A DNA stretch of 64,000 nt, taken from assembly GCA_017520705.1 (NCBI GenBank), contig JAFXFF010000032.1, positions 1 to 64,000 on the forward strand, written 5' to 3'. This document shows, piece by piece, positions 32,831 through 40,943 of this stretch (the stretch's first letter is position 1; each line of letters starts with the position of its first letter). Source of the stretch: Clostridia bacterium (GTDB taxonomy: Bacteria; Bacillota; Clostridia; Oscillospirales; Acutalibacteraceae). The notes beneath the pieces are model-generated. The model did no database searches. It had not been told where the DNA came from and worked only from the letters and a program-made list of their open reading frames with translations. The position numbers and the translations under genes are program-made.

Positions 32831-34405
32831 ATGAAACTGATCTACAACGTGCAGGACAAACCCAAATTCCGCGACCTGATTGTATTCGCCATCCAGCAAT
32901 TGTTGGCCATTATGACCGCCACCCTGGTGGTGCCGGTCATCATCGGCAACGGTATGAGCCCTGCGGCGGCCCTCGTCGGCGCCGGCGTGGGCACACTGGT
33001 GTATTTGCTGTTCACCAAGTTTAAGAGCCCTGTGTTCCTGGGCTCCTCCTTCGCCTTCATCGGCTCTATGCTAGCCGCCTTTGCAGGCGCTACCACCGTG
33101 GCGTTGGGCTATCTGGGCCTGATCATCGGCGCCGTGCTGGCGGGTCTGGTGTACGTGGTCATCGCCGTTGCCGTCAAGTTTGCCGGCGTCAACTGGCTCA
33201 ATAAGCTGATGCCTGCCGTGGTTATCGGCCCTACGGTGGCCATCATCGGCCTCTCTCTGGCGGGTAATGCCGTGGGCGACCTGCAGATGGGCGAGGTCAA
33301 GCGGTATTATAACCCCGCCGACTACCAGATCGTTCAGGTGAGCAACGATACCATGGAAGTCACCAAACAGGGGGCCTATCTCTTTGATGTCACCAATAAT
33401 GAGAATGCTGAATTCGTGGTGGTGGATAAGGATGCTAATCTGAAACAGCCTGTGGCCCCCGAAAAGGTGCACACCAACATCAAGGTGACCGTCAACGAGG
33501 ATGGCACCAAAACCCTGTATTCCGAGTGTGGCTCGGTGTATGTGGCGCTGCTCTGCGGCTTGGTGACCCTGGCCGCCACCATGCTGGCCGCCACCTACGG
33601 CAAGAAGATGGTCCGTCTGATCCCCTTCATCATCGGTATCCTGTCCGGCTATGTGCTGGCGGCTCTGTTCACCGTCATTGGCTTTGCCGCCAATGTGGAT
33701 GCCTTAAAGATTGTGGACTTCTCCTATTTCACCAATCTGACCGCAAACGGTATTCAGCTCTCCACCTTCTTCTCGGTGCCCGAGTTCACCTTCCTCACCG
33801 CTTTCGGCGGCTTTGGTGAGCTGAGCTGGTCCTACATCGGCACCATCGCCGTGGCCTATATCCCCGTGGCCTTTGTGGTGTTTGCCGAGCACGTAGCGGA
33901 TCACAAGAACATCTCCTCCATCATCGAGCACGATCTGCTGGAGGATCCCGGTCTGTCCCGCACCCTGCTGGGTGACGGCGTGGGCTCGATGGCCGGCGCC
34001 TTCTTCGGCGGCTGCCCCAACACCACCTACGGCGAGTCCGTGGGCTGCGTGGCCATCACCGGTAACGCCTCCGTGGTCACCATCTTCACCGCCGCCGTGT
34101 TGGGGATTCTCATTGCGTTTATCAATCCTTTTGTGGCCTTCGTCAATACCATTCCTCCCTGCGTGATGGGCGGCGTGTGTATGGCCCTGTACGGCTTTAT
34201 CGCCGTGTCGGGCCTCAAGATGGTGCAGAAGGTGGATCTGGAGCAGAATAAGAACCTGTTTGTGGTGTCGGTCATCCTCATCGCCGGCATCGGCGGCCTG
34301 ACCCTGACCTTTGGCAAGGTGTCCGTCACCTCCATCGCCACCGCGCTGATCCTGGGCATTCTGGCCAATCAGCTGCTGAAAAATGCTCCCAAGGCTGAGG
34401 AGTAA
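32831..34405 (+). CDS. NCS2-family uracil/xanthine permease with an extra soluble insert
   Basis: 524-residue nucleobase:cation symporter (UraA/PyrP type) in the cytoplasmic membrane. N-terminal segments FAIQQLLAIMTATLVVPVIIG, later the NCS2 signature region SMAGAFFGGCPNTTYGESVG (about residue 390). Between the fifth/sixth and next membrane segments lies a hydrophilic insert of about 85 residues (about 153-235, from LQMGEVKRYYNPADY to TLYSECGS) that typical 420-450-residue homologues lack; it should face outward or lie between helices. ATG 32831 follows GGAGGC. Placement inside the noc-parAB block is not typical. Uracil versus xanthine specificity cannot be read from sequence. Confidence 0.88.
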   Translation: MKLIYNVQDKPKFRDLIVFAIQQLLAIMTATLVVPVIIGNGMSPAAALVGAGVGTLVYLLFTKFKSPVFLGSSFAFIGSMLAAFAGATTVALGYLGLIIGAVLAGLVYVVIAVAVKFAGVNWLNKLMPAVVIGPTVAIIGLSLAGNAVGDLQMGEVKRYYNPADYQIVQVSNDTMEVTKQGAYLFDVTNNENAEFVVVDKDANLKQPVAPEKVHTNIKVTVNEDGTKTLYSECGSVYVALLCGLVTLAATMLAATYGKKMVRLIPFIIGILSGYVLAALFTVIGFAANVDALKIVDFSYFTNLTANGIQLSTFFSVPEFTFLTAFGGFGELSWSYIGTIAVAYIPVAFVVFAEHVADHKNISSIIEHDLLEDPGLSRTLLGDGVGSMAGAFFGGCPNTTYGESVGCVAITGNASVVTIFTAAVLGILIAFINPFVAFVNTIPPCVMGGVCMALYGFIAVSGLKMVQKVDLEQNKNLFVVSVILIAGIGGLTLTFGKVSVTSIATALILGILANQLLKNAPKAEE

Positions 34406-34420
34406 GAATACGTCCCTAAT

Positions 34421-34454
34421 ATAGGCGGATGCATTGGCATCCGCCTATTTTTTA
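34421..34454 (+). terminator. permease terminator
   Basis: Stem ATAGGCGGATGC/GCATCCGCCTAT followed by TTTTTT; it runs directly into parS site 3. Confidence 0.9.
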
Positions 34455-34470
34455 TGTTTCACGTGAAACA
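34455..34470. promoter_or_regulatory. parS site 3
   Basis: Perfect TGTTTCACGTGAAACA upstream of the parA promoter. Confidence 0.95.
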
Positions 34471-34525
34471 CAGACTCGGTAGGCGGGGTTTTCCGTAAAA
34501 ATTCTCTTTTTACAGCGAAAAAGAG

Positions 34526-34554
34526 TTTACAGAGTTCCCATTCTATGATAAAAT
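34526..34554 (+). promoter_or_regulatory. parA promoter
   Basis: TTTACA (34526-34531), 17-bp spacer, TAAAAT (34549-34554). Confidence 0.75.
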
Positions 34555-34636
34555 CATCTTATAATTAGGTAATTATACGGTTTTTGTCCCAAAGACGGGC
34601 AAATACGTGGATTTTCATAGAAATGAGGGACGCATC

Positions 34637-35398
34637 ATGGCAAAGATCATGGCGGTGGTCACCCAAAAGGGTGGCGTTGGAAAAACCACCTCGGCGGTGA
34701 ATATTGCCGCCGCACTGGGCGAAATGGGCAAAACGTGTCTGCTGGTGGATATCGATCCTCAGGGCAACGCCACCAGTGGTGTGGGCGTGGATAAGCGGCA
34801 GGTGAAGAAATCTACCTACGACCTGTTGATGGGGGAGACCGACGGCACCGCCGCGGTGATGCAGACCCCCTTCCAAAATCTGTGGATCCTTCCCGCCAGC
34901 GTGGACTTGGCCGGCGCAGAGATCGAGATGGTGGACGTCCCTCACCGCGAAAAGCGGCTGAAGGCGGCCCTCGCCCCCTGCCGTGAGCAGTTCGATTACA
35001 TCCTCATCGACTGTCCCCCCGCCCTGGGCCTCTTGACCCTCAATGCTCTGGTGGCGGCGGACACCTTCCTCATCCCCGCCCAGCCGGAATACTATGCGCT
35101 AGAGGGTCTGTCCCAGCTGATTGCCACTGTGCGTCAGGTCAAGCGGCTGTACAACCCCACCCTGGAGCTGGAGGGTGTGCTTTTTACCATGTACGACGGG
35201 CGCACCCATCTGACCCAGCAGGTGGTGGCAGAGGTCAAGAAATTCTTCCCCCGTCGGGTGTACGCCACCGTCATTCCCCGCACGGTGCGTCTGGCGGAGG
35301 CCCCCAGCTATGGCAAACCCATCAATTATTACGACAAGAACGGTAAGGGAAGCAGAGCCTATATGGAGCTGGCAAAGGAGATTTTGGCAAAGCAGTAA
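34637..35398 (+). CDS. parA: chromosome partitioning ATPase ParA (Soj)
   Basis: 253-residue deviant Walker ATPase. Walker A VTQKGGVGKTTSAVN with the signature Lys, the switch region LLVDIDPQGNATSG, and Walker B ILIDCPPALGLL. It binds DNA non-specifically when ATP-bound and moves ParB-parS complexes; in Firmicutes it also regulates DnaA. The ATG at 34637 follows GAGGGA; the in-frame extension upstream is rejected. It is followed by parB after about 115 bp. Confidence 0.97.
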   Translation: MAKIMAVVTQKGGVGKTTSAVNIAAALGEMGKTCLLVDIDPQGNATSGVGVDKRQVKKSTYDLLMGETDGTAAVMQTPFQNLWILPASVDLAGAEIEMVDVPHREKRLKAALAPCREQFDYILIDCPPALGLLTLNALVAADTFLIPAQPEYYALEGLSQLIATVRQVKRLYNPTLELEGVLFTMYDGRTHLTQQVVAEVKKFFPRRVYATVIPRTVRLAEAPSYGKPINYYDKNGKGSRAYMELAKEILAKQ

Positions 35399-35514
35399 GA
35401 GGTTACGCAGAGAGGTGCTGTAATATCGTAGGGACGACCATCGATCGTCCGTTGCTATGCGGACGGGCAATGCCCGTCCCCACACATCCCATTTCAGAAG
35501 GAGCGATTAAAAAT

Positions 35515-36369
35515 ATGGCTAATAAGATCGGCGGCTTGGGCCGCGGTTTGGATGCGCTGTTTGCGCAGAATACGCTGGAGGACGGTGTGTCCACCGTCAC
35601 CCTGCCCCTGGACGAGATCCTCCCCAATCGAGAGCAGCCCCGTAAGCAGTTTGACGAGGATGCTTTGGCGGATCTGTCCGCCTCCATCGCTCAGCATGGC
35701 GTGCTGCAGCCTCTGCTGGTGCGCCCCATGCCCGACGGCAGCTATCAGCTGGTGGCGGGTGAGCGCCGCTGGCGCGCCAGCCGTATGGCAGGGCTCACCG
35801 AGGTGCCCGTGGTCATCCGGGATATGAGCGAGCAGGAATCTGCGGAGCTGGCGCTCATCGAAAATCTCCAGCGCGAGGACCTCAATCCTATGGAGGAGGC
35901 CATCGGCTACCGCACTCTGATGGAGACCTACGGCATGACCCAGGAGCAGACCGCCCAAGTGGTGAATAAATCCCGCCCTGCGGTGGCCAATGCCCTGCGT
36001 CTGCTCCAATTGCCCGAGGCGGTGGCTGAGCTGGTGGCCGGCGGCAAGCTGGCGGCAGGCCACGCCCGTACCGTGCTGGCCTTTGAGGGGGAGGAGGCGC
36101 AGATCGCCGCCGCCACCGCCGCCGTGGATAAGGGCTTGTCCGTGCGCGAGCTGGAGAAGATGGCGAAGGCCGCCAAGGCCAAACCCCGCACCTCTGCCCA
36201 GCCTAAGGTGCGGGACAGCTTCTATGACGAGGTGGCGCTGTCCTTGCGCGAAGCGTTGGGCCGTCAGGTGAAGGTCACCGTGAGCCCGAAGGGCGGTACC
36301 CTGCAGGTGGAGTTCTTCGACGCGGAGGATCTCCGCCATCTTGCCAAAAAGTTGGCGGAGGAGAACTAA
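35515..36369 (+). CDS. parB: chromosome partitioning protein ParB (Spo0J)
   Basis: 284-residue centromere-binding CTPase. [10 protein letters not shown]-terminus (the ParA-activating segment), CTP-binding [14 protein letters not shown] (about residue 80), helix-turn-helix [24 protein letters not shown] (about 140-165), and a C-terminal dimerisation domain. It is expected to load SMC at the three parS sites seen at 31.4, 32.6 and 34.5 kb. ATG 35515 follows AGAAGGAGCG. The intergenic gap to parA holds a GTAGGGACG-type repeat (35428-35481). Confidence 0.97.
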   Translation: MANKIGGLGRGLDALFAQNTLEDGVSTVTLPLDEILPNREQPRKQFDEDALADLSASIAQHGVLQPLLVRPMPDGSYQLVAGERRWRASRMAGLTEVPVVIRDMSEQESAELALIENLQREDLNPMEEAIGYRTLMETYGMTQEQTAQVVNKSRPAVANALRLLQLPEAVAELVAGGKLAAGHARTVLAFEGEEAQIAAATAAVDKGLSVRELEKMAKAAKAKPRTSAQPKVRDSFYDEVALSLREALGRQVKVTVSPKGGTLQVEFFDAEDLRHLAKKLAEEN

Positions 36370-36730
36370 TCGGATAACCCTTCCACTGGTTTTATCTCGC
36401 CAAGAAGTTGGCGGATAACGATTGAAAAATGAACTTTCTTTGGTAAAAGGAGAAAGGGACAGGTGAGGACATTTGTTCCTACAACGTCGATCTTACTTTG
36501 TGTAGAATTTGTAGGGCGGGGGTTTACTCCCGCCGCTATAAAAACCTCGCACACGGCGGGACCAAGGTCTCGCTGCGGCTCGGTCCACTCGCGGTTCTGA
36601 CAGTCCGCCGGACTGTCATTCATTGCCGCTCGTGTCGCTTCGCTACCCCGCCCTGCATTCCGAACCGACGTTGGGCCATTCCTCATTTTTCATTTCTAAT
36701 CCCTCATTCTATATATACGGAGTGTATATA
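36370..36730. other. repeat-filled gap after parB
   Basis: No credible gene. It holds a GTAGGGCGGGGG...CCCGCCG repeat (about 36510-36536), a related C/G-rich stretch to about 36660, and heptamer-type units (TCCTCATTTTTCATTTC) at about 36680-36710, followed by GGAGTG before the thioesterase start. Confidence 0.5.
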
Positions 36731-37474
36731 ATGAGCAATATTATACTACCTGAATATACTATAGAGGTGAAAGTGGCGTCCTTCGACACCGACAGTGCCG
36801 ATCGGATGCGGCTGTCCGCCGTCCTGCGGTATCAGCAGGAGGCAGGGGAGCAGCATTTGGGCCCTGCCGGGTTGGGCTGGCGTGACCTCAGCGGTCACGG
36901 CATTGCTTTTGTGGCCTCCCGTTGGCACGCGGTCATCCATCGCCTGCCCCGCTTGGAGGAGACGGTCACCCTCACGACCTGGCACCGCGACCGTAAGGGC
37001 CCCCGCTTTTTCCGTTGCTATGAGTGGCGGGATGCCGCCGGCCACGTCCTCATTGAGGGCGTGATGCAGTTTGCGCTGGTGTCGGTCACCGACCACCGTC
37101 TGCTGCGCGGTGACGAGTTTATGGCGCTGGCGCCCCTGCCGGATGCTACCCGTGGGGTGGGCTGTGCCGATCCCGGCCGCTTTGCCCTCACCGGGGCCAC
37201 CGACGCCGGCACCTATACGGTGCGCTGGTCGGACATTGACCGCAACGGCCATATGAACAACACCCGCTACGCCGACCTTATGTGGGATTTTATGCCGTCC
37301 CTATGGCAGGGCTGTGAGCCCAAGGACGTGGAGCTCTACTTTGCCGGCGAGAGCCGCCAGGGGGACACCCTATCGGTGGTGGTATCCTTGGAAAAGGACG
37401 ATGAGATCTGTGTGGCGGCGGATACCGACCGCGGACGTACCTTTGCCGCCAAGATCACCTTGGGTAACCACTGA
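36731..37474 (+). CDS. acyl-ACP thioesterase (FatA/B-like, double hotdog)
   Basis: 247-residue acyl-ACP thioesterase family protein (two hotdog domains), which releases fatty acids from acyl carrier protein. The second domain carries the family motif DIDRNGHMNNTRYADL (about residue 170) with the catalytic Asn/His region; the first has LRYQQEAGEQHLG. Starts MSNIILPEYTIEVKV at ATG 36731 with a modest GGAGTG site. A single-gene neighbour of the nuclease-like gene. Substrate chain length is not evident. Confidence 0.85.
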   Translation: MSNIILPEYTIEVKVASFDTDSADRMRLSAVLRYQQEAGEQHLGPAGLGWRDLSGHGIAFVASRWHAVIHRLPRLEETVTLTTWHRDRKGPRFFRCYEWRDAAGHVLIEGVMQFALVSVTDHRLLRGDEFMALAPLPDATRGVGCADPGRFALTGATDAGTYTVRWSDIDRNGHMNNTRYADLMWDFMPSLWQGCEPKDVELYFAGESRQGDTLSVVVSLEKDDEICVAADTDRGRTFAAKITLGNH

Positions 37475-37500
37475 TTCCAACGGTTACGGAGGTGCAAGCA

Positions 37501-38298
37501 TTGGATTTTAACGAAGCCGTCACCCGTGTGCGGGAGGGGGACATCCCCGTGCAGAGCATCGGCGTGATGAAGGAAAAGCCCCTTCACGCCATCCTTAAGT
37601 GGTGGTTGGACGACAACCCCGCCCACCATGAGATTCCTCTGCCCTGCGGCAAGGTGGCGGATATTTTCGACGGCACCACCATCACCGAGGTGCAGACCGG
37701 CCATTTTTCGCCCCTGCGCAAAAAGCTGGAGGTGCTGCTGCCCGACTATCCCGTCACGGTGGTGCACCCCGTGGTGCGCCGCAAATACCTCACGTGGATC
37801 GACCCCGAGACGGGGGAGACCACCTCTCCACGTAAGAGCCCCCGCCTGGGAACGTTCACCGATGGGGGGCAGCAGCTCATTTACATTCTCCCTCTGCTGG
37901 GACACCCCAATCTGACGGTGCGGCTGGTGCTCATCGACGCCGAGGAGCAGCGGCTGGCGGACGGCTGGGGAAACGGGGGCAAGCGGGGCAGTCACCGCGC
38001 GATGCTCCTGCCCCTCTCGGTGGAGGACACCCTCGACCTAACCGGTCCTGCCGATTACGCCGCCCTCATCCCCGCGGCTCTGCCCGCCACCTTCACCGCC
38101 GCCGATTTCGGCAAGGCGGCAAAACAGCAGGGGCGGAATCTGAACGGCACCCTGAAGGTCCTGCTGGACCGCGGCGTCCTCGCCCGTGTGGGAAAAGAGG
38201 GCAACGCGTGGATTTATGAGAGAATGAGTAATGAGTGGACGTTCGCCTGCGGCGAAGTCCGTCGAGATTTTGCGGCGTTGCCGCAAAACTCGCAATGA
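37501..38298 (+). CDS. nuclease-like protein with winged-helix C-terminus, 3' end rewritten by a tandem repeat
   Basis: 265 residues from a TTG start (product MDFNEAVTRVREG), with GGAGG 7-9 nt upstream; a GTG three codons earlier is the alternative. The N-terminal half looks like a PD-(D/E)xK fold: LPCGKVADIFDGTTITEVQTGHF, with D...ExQ in place of ExK, then VLLPDYPVTVVHPV. The C-terminal third reads as a winged helix (ADFGKAAKQQGRNLNGTLKVLLDRGVL). The last roughly 24 residues (from MSNEWTFACGEV) are encoded by the first unit of a 71-bp repeat at 38224-38384, and the stop lies at the start of unit two. The nuclease assignment is inference from motifs. Confidence 0.6.
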   Translation: MDFNEAVTRVREGDIPVQSIGVMKEKPLHAILKWWLDDNPAHHEIPLPCGKVADIFDGTTITEVQTGHFSPLRKKLEVLLPDYPVTVVHPVVRRKYLTWIDPETGETTSPRKSPRLGTFTDGGQQLIYILPLLGHPNLTVRLVLIDAEEQRLADGWGNGGKRGSHRAMLLPLSVEDTLDLTGPADYAALIPAALPATFTAADFGKAAKQQGRNLNGTLKVLLDRGVLARVGKEGNAWIYERMSNEWTFACGEVRRDFAALPQNSQ

Positions 38299-38384
38299 GT
38301 AATGAGTGGACGTTCGCCTGCGGCGAAGTCCGTCGAGATTTTGCGGCGCTGCCGCAAAACTCGCAATGAGTAATGAGTAATGGG
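38224..38384. repeat. 71-bp tandem repeat at the 3' end of the nuclease-like gene
   Basis: Two full 71-bp units (38224-38294, 38295-38365) and a 19-bp partial third. They differ by one base (GCGTTGCC versus GCGCTGCC). Each unit holds the hairpins TTCGCC-TGC-GGCGAA and TTTTGCGGC/GCCGCAAAA. Because 71 is not a multiple of 3, each unit changes the reading frame. Confidence 0.9.
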
Positions 38385-38454
38385 TCTGGGTTTTCGAAGA
38401 ACCGTAGTGCGTATGTTCATTCCTCATTTCTCATTTCTAATTTCTCATTAAATG

Positions 38455-38497
38455 CAGTCAGTTCGAAACCATCCTGACTTTAAACAAAACTAAGGAG
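38455..38497 (+). promoter_or_regulatory. preQ1-I riboswitch
   Basis: Hairpin AGTCAG/CTGACT (38456-38461 with 38474-38479), a 12-nt loop with ACC, and the A-rich tail TTTAAACAAAACTAAGGAG. The tail matches the preQ1 class I pseudoknot pattern, and its last bases are the Shine-Dalgarno of queT 10 nt before the ATG. Ligand binding is expected to hide that site. Confidence 0.82.
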
Positions 38498-38507
38498 CGA
38501 ATAAACA

Positions 38508-39242
38508 ATGAAAGAGAAAAACAATCGGCAATCGCTTGCCGGTTCTGTTGAAACAACAGACGAGCAAAGCCTCCCTCTTGAGGGAGGTGGCATTTGCGAA
38601 GCAAATGACGGAGGGAGTAATCATACGAGAACTCCCTCAGTCTCGCCGCAAGCGGCTCGACAGCTCCCTCGGAGAGGGAGCCTGCGCACCAACCCCAATC
38701 GTGCCGGCGCAAACATCCGCTTTGTCACCGTGACCGGTGTCATCGCGGGTCTGTACACCGCCTTGACGCTGGTGCTGGCCCCGCTTTCCTTCGGCATTGT
38801 CCAGTGCCGTATCTCTGAGGCGCTGACCATCCTGGCCGCCTACCACCCTGCCGCCGTGGCGGGACTCACCGTGGGCTGTGCCCTCTCCAATCTGGTGGGC
38901 CTCTCGATGGGCGCCAATACGGCGGGTGCGCTGGATATCCTCCTCGGCACCCTGGCCACCGGCTTGGCGGCGTGGCTGTCCTATCTGCTGCGGAACGTGC
39001 GGTGGGGCGGTCTGCCGATTCTGTCCACCCTTCCCCCTGTGGTGCTCAATGCGCTGATCATCGGCGCGGAGCTGACCGTGGTGCTGGGTCCCCGCACCCT
39101 CCCCACCTTGCTTTTGTGGATGGGTTCGGTGGCGTTGGGCCAGCTCATCGCCTGCGTGGGCGGAGGCATCCTCATCGCCCACACCCTACAAAAAAGCGGT
39201 TTGGATCATCGGTTAGCGGAAAATTCTTTTACAAATAGGTAA
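38508..39242 (+). CDS. queT: queuosine-precursor ECF transporter S component QueT
   Basis: 244-residue membrane protein of the QueT family, substrate-binding component of an ECF transporter for queuosine precursors. The family core begins RFVTVTGVIAGLYTALTLVLAPLSFGIVQCRISEALTIL; five or six hydrophobic helices follow. The preQ1 riboswitch directly upstream supports the substrate. Residues about 21-59 are encoded by an in-frame palindromic repeat (38568-38683) inserted between the start and the first helix, giving a foreign Ser/Arg/Gly-rich segment. Since the riboswitch fixes the start at 38508, the insert must be translated. No ECF energising genes are adjacent. Confidence 0.9.
   Translation: MKEKNNRQSLAGSVETTDEQSLPLEGGGICEANDGGSNHTRTPSVSPQAARQLPRRGSLRTNPNRAGANIRFVTVTGVIAGLYTALTLVLAPLSFGIVQCRISEALTILAAYHPAAVAGLTVGCALSNLVGLSMGANTAGALDILLGTLATGLAAWLSYLLRNVRWGGLPILSTLPPVVLNALIIGAELTVVLGPRTLPTLLLWMGSVALGQLIACVGGGILIAHTLQKSGLDHRLAENSFTNR
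38568..38683. repeat. palindromic repeat, subfamily A, inside queT
   Basis: Complete copy: ends AGCCTCCCTC and GAGGGAGCCT, left variable hairpin CATTTGC-GAA-GCAAATG, right hairpin GAGCCGC-TTG-CGGC (read inward), each followed by a GACGGAGGGAG or equivalent. It is read in frame by the queT gene. Confidence 0.88.
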
Positions 39243-39282
39243 ATTTACAGTATTTTATACTAATAGTATAGGAGAAATCCTT

Positions 39283-40206
39283 ATGAAACAGGCATTTCGA
39301 CAATATGGAGCGGTGGCGGCGCTGCTGGCGGCCATCTTGGCGCTGGCGGTGGGGTTTACCCTTTTGATGGGCAACCTGACCCTGGTCCCCTGCAAGTGCA
39401 CCACCACCCCGGTGCTGGCCACTACCTATCCCATCTACGTGGCGGCACAGCGCGTCGTGGGGCAAAACAGCGACATCATCACCGTCACCCGTCTGGACGG
39501 CGCGGCATCGGGGTGTCTGCACGACTACCAGATGTCCCCCTCCGACCGAAAGGCGGTGCAGGAGGCTCACCTCATTCTGATGAATGGGGCAGGAGCGGAA
39601 ACGTTCCTCCACGGCATCGTGGAGGAGAGTAAGTGCGTGGATACCTCGGCGGGACTGGATCGGCTCTGCACGGAGCACGACCACGACCACGGCGAGCACC
39701 ACCACGAGGAGGAGTACAACGAGCACGTGTGGCTCAGCCCTGCCCGCTATATTAAGCAGGTGGAGGCGGTGCGGGACGCGCTGTGTGCCATCGACCCCGA
39801 GATGTCCCACGTGTATTTTGCCAACGCGGCAGATTATATCATCGAGATTATCGCCATTCGGCAGGAGATGGAGACGCTGGCAGCGTCGCTCAAAGACCGT
39901 CCCTGCGTGCTGTTCCACGATTCCATGGCGTATCTCGCCGCCGATCTGGGTTTGGACGTGAAACTCACCCTCTCGGTGGAGGGGGAGAGCGGTCTGTCCG
40001 CCGCCGACCTGAAGCAGGTGGAGGCGCTGGCAACGGAATACCCCGATCTCTTGCTTCTCTACGATACCCAGTATGCTCTGCGCTATGACGGCGTGGCGGG
40101 CACCCCCGTCATCATCCGCACCGCGGTGCAGGAGGACTGGCTGACCGCTATGCGGGAAAATGTGGAAAACTTAAAGAACATTACCGAGGGAGGTGACGCA
40201 AAGTGA
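39283..40206 (+). CDS. znuA: zinc ABC transporter substrate-binding protein
   Basis: 307-residue periplasmic-type metal-binding protein of cluster A-I, tethered by an N-terminal hydrophobic segment (VAALLAAILALAVGFTLLMG) rather than by an obvious lipobox. Metal ligands: His in CLHDYQMSP, His in NEHVWLSP, His in LFHDSMAYL, and Asp in LLYDTQY. Between the first and second lies a His/Asp/Glu-rich loop (EHDHDHGEHHHEEEYNEH) typical of zinc rather than manganese binders. The 3' end overlaps the ATPase gene by 4 nt; the three genes form one operon. No Zur box could be identified upstream. Confidence 0.88.
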   Translation: MKQAFRQYGAVAALLAAILALAVGFTLLMGNLTLVPCKCTTTPVLATTYPIYVAAQRVVGQNSDIITVTRLDGAASGCLHDYQMSPSDRKAVQEAHLILMNGAGAETFLHGIVEESKCVDTSAGLDRLCTEHDHDHGEHHHEEEYNEHVWLSPARYIKQVEAVRDALCAIDPEMSHVYFANAADYIIEIIAIRQEMETLAASLKDRPCVLFHDSMAYLAADLGLDVKLTLSVEGESGLSAADLKQVEALATEYPDLLLLYDTQYALRYDGVAGTPVIIRTAVQEDWLTAMRENVENLKNITEGGDAK

Positions 40207-40943
40207 GCCATCACAGCCATTGCGGACTGCATTGTCTGAAAATCGAACACATCACTGTCCGCGCCTCGGGGCAGACCTTGGTGGAGGACGTGAGCCTCCA
40301 CGCCCACTGCGGCGAGATCACCGCCCTCATCGGGCGCAACGGCGCGGGCAAATCCACCCTCTTTAAGGCCATCCTGGGGGAGATCCCCCACACGGGTGAG
40401 GTGGTCTTCACCGGCCACAACGGCATCCCCTCCAAGCGGCGGCCGAAAATCGGCTACGTCCCCCAAAGTCTGAACATAGACGATGGAAATCCCGCCTCGG
40501 TGCTGGATATGGCGGTGGCCTACACCTCCCGCTGGCCTGCGTTTTTACCCGTACCCCATCGGATTCGAGCCCGATTGAAAAAGCATTTTGCCCGCTTCGA
40601 CGCCGCCGACCTGCTGGATAAGCAGGCAGGCCGTCTTTCCGGCGGCGAGTGGCAGCGGGTGCTCTTAGCCATCGCCACCCACCCCCATCCCGATATGCTG
40701 GTGCTGGACGAGCCCGTTTCGGGGGTGGATACCGCGGGATTGGCCAAATTCTACGATCTTTTGGAGCAACTGCGGGGGGAGGATATGGTGATTCTCATCA
40801 TCTCCCACGACCTTTCCTTTGTCCGCACCCACGCCGACCGCGTGGTGTTGCTGGATGGTAAGGTGCTGGCCAAGGGTGCACCCACCGACGTGTTCGCGTC
40901 GGAGGCCTTCCTCAAGGCGTTTCCCGGGGGAGGTGAGCGGTGA
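40203..40943 (+). CDS. znuC: zinc ABC transporter ATP-binding protein
   Basis: 246-residue ABC ATPase with a GTG start overlapping the binding-protein stop. Walker A IGRNGAGKST (about residue 41), signature LSGGEWQRVLLA, Walker B MLVLDEPVSGVD, and the switch His in IISHDLSF. Energises the cluster A-I metal importer with the flanking genes. Confidence 0.93.
   Translation: MSHHSHCGLHCLKIEHITVRASGQTLVEDVSLHAHCGEITALIGRNGAGKSTLFKAILGEIPHTGEVVFTGHNGIPSKRRPKIGYVPQSLNIDDGNPASVLDMAVAYTSRWPAFLPVPHRIRARLKKHFARFDAADLLDKQAGRLSGGEWQRVLLAIATHPHPDMLVLDEPVSGVDTAGLAKFYDLLEQLRGEDMVILIISHDLSFVRTHADRVVLLDGKVLAKGAPTDVFASEAFLKAFPGGGER

Noticed and set aside
38224..38384. Tandem repeat considered as a CRISPR array
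   Set aside because: The 71-bp units are contiguous with no spacers and no cas genes nearby.
38508..38700. queT considered as a disrupted pseudogene because of the repeat insertion
   Set aside because: The frame stays open through the element and the riboswitch and start codon upstream are intact; an insertion tolerated at the N-terminus is the simpler reading.
39243..39282. Zur box upstream of the zinc transporter
   Set aside because: Only a short ATACTAATAGTAT dyad is visible; it does not fit the Zur consensus well enough to annotate.
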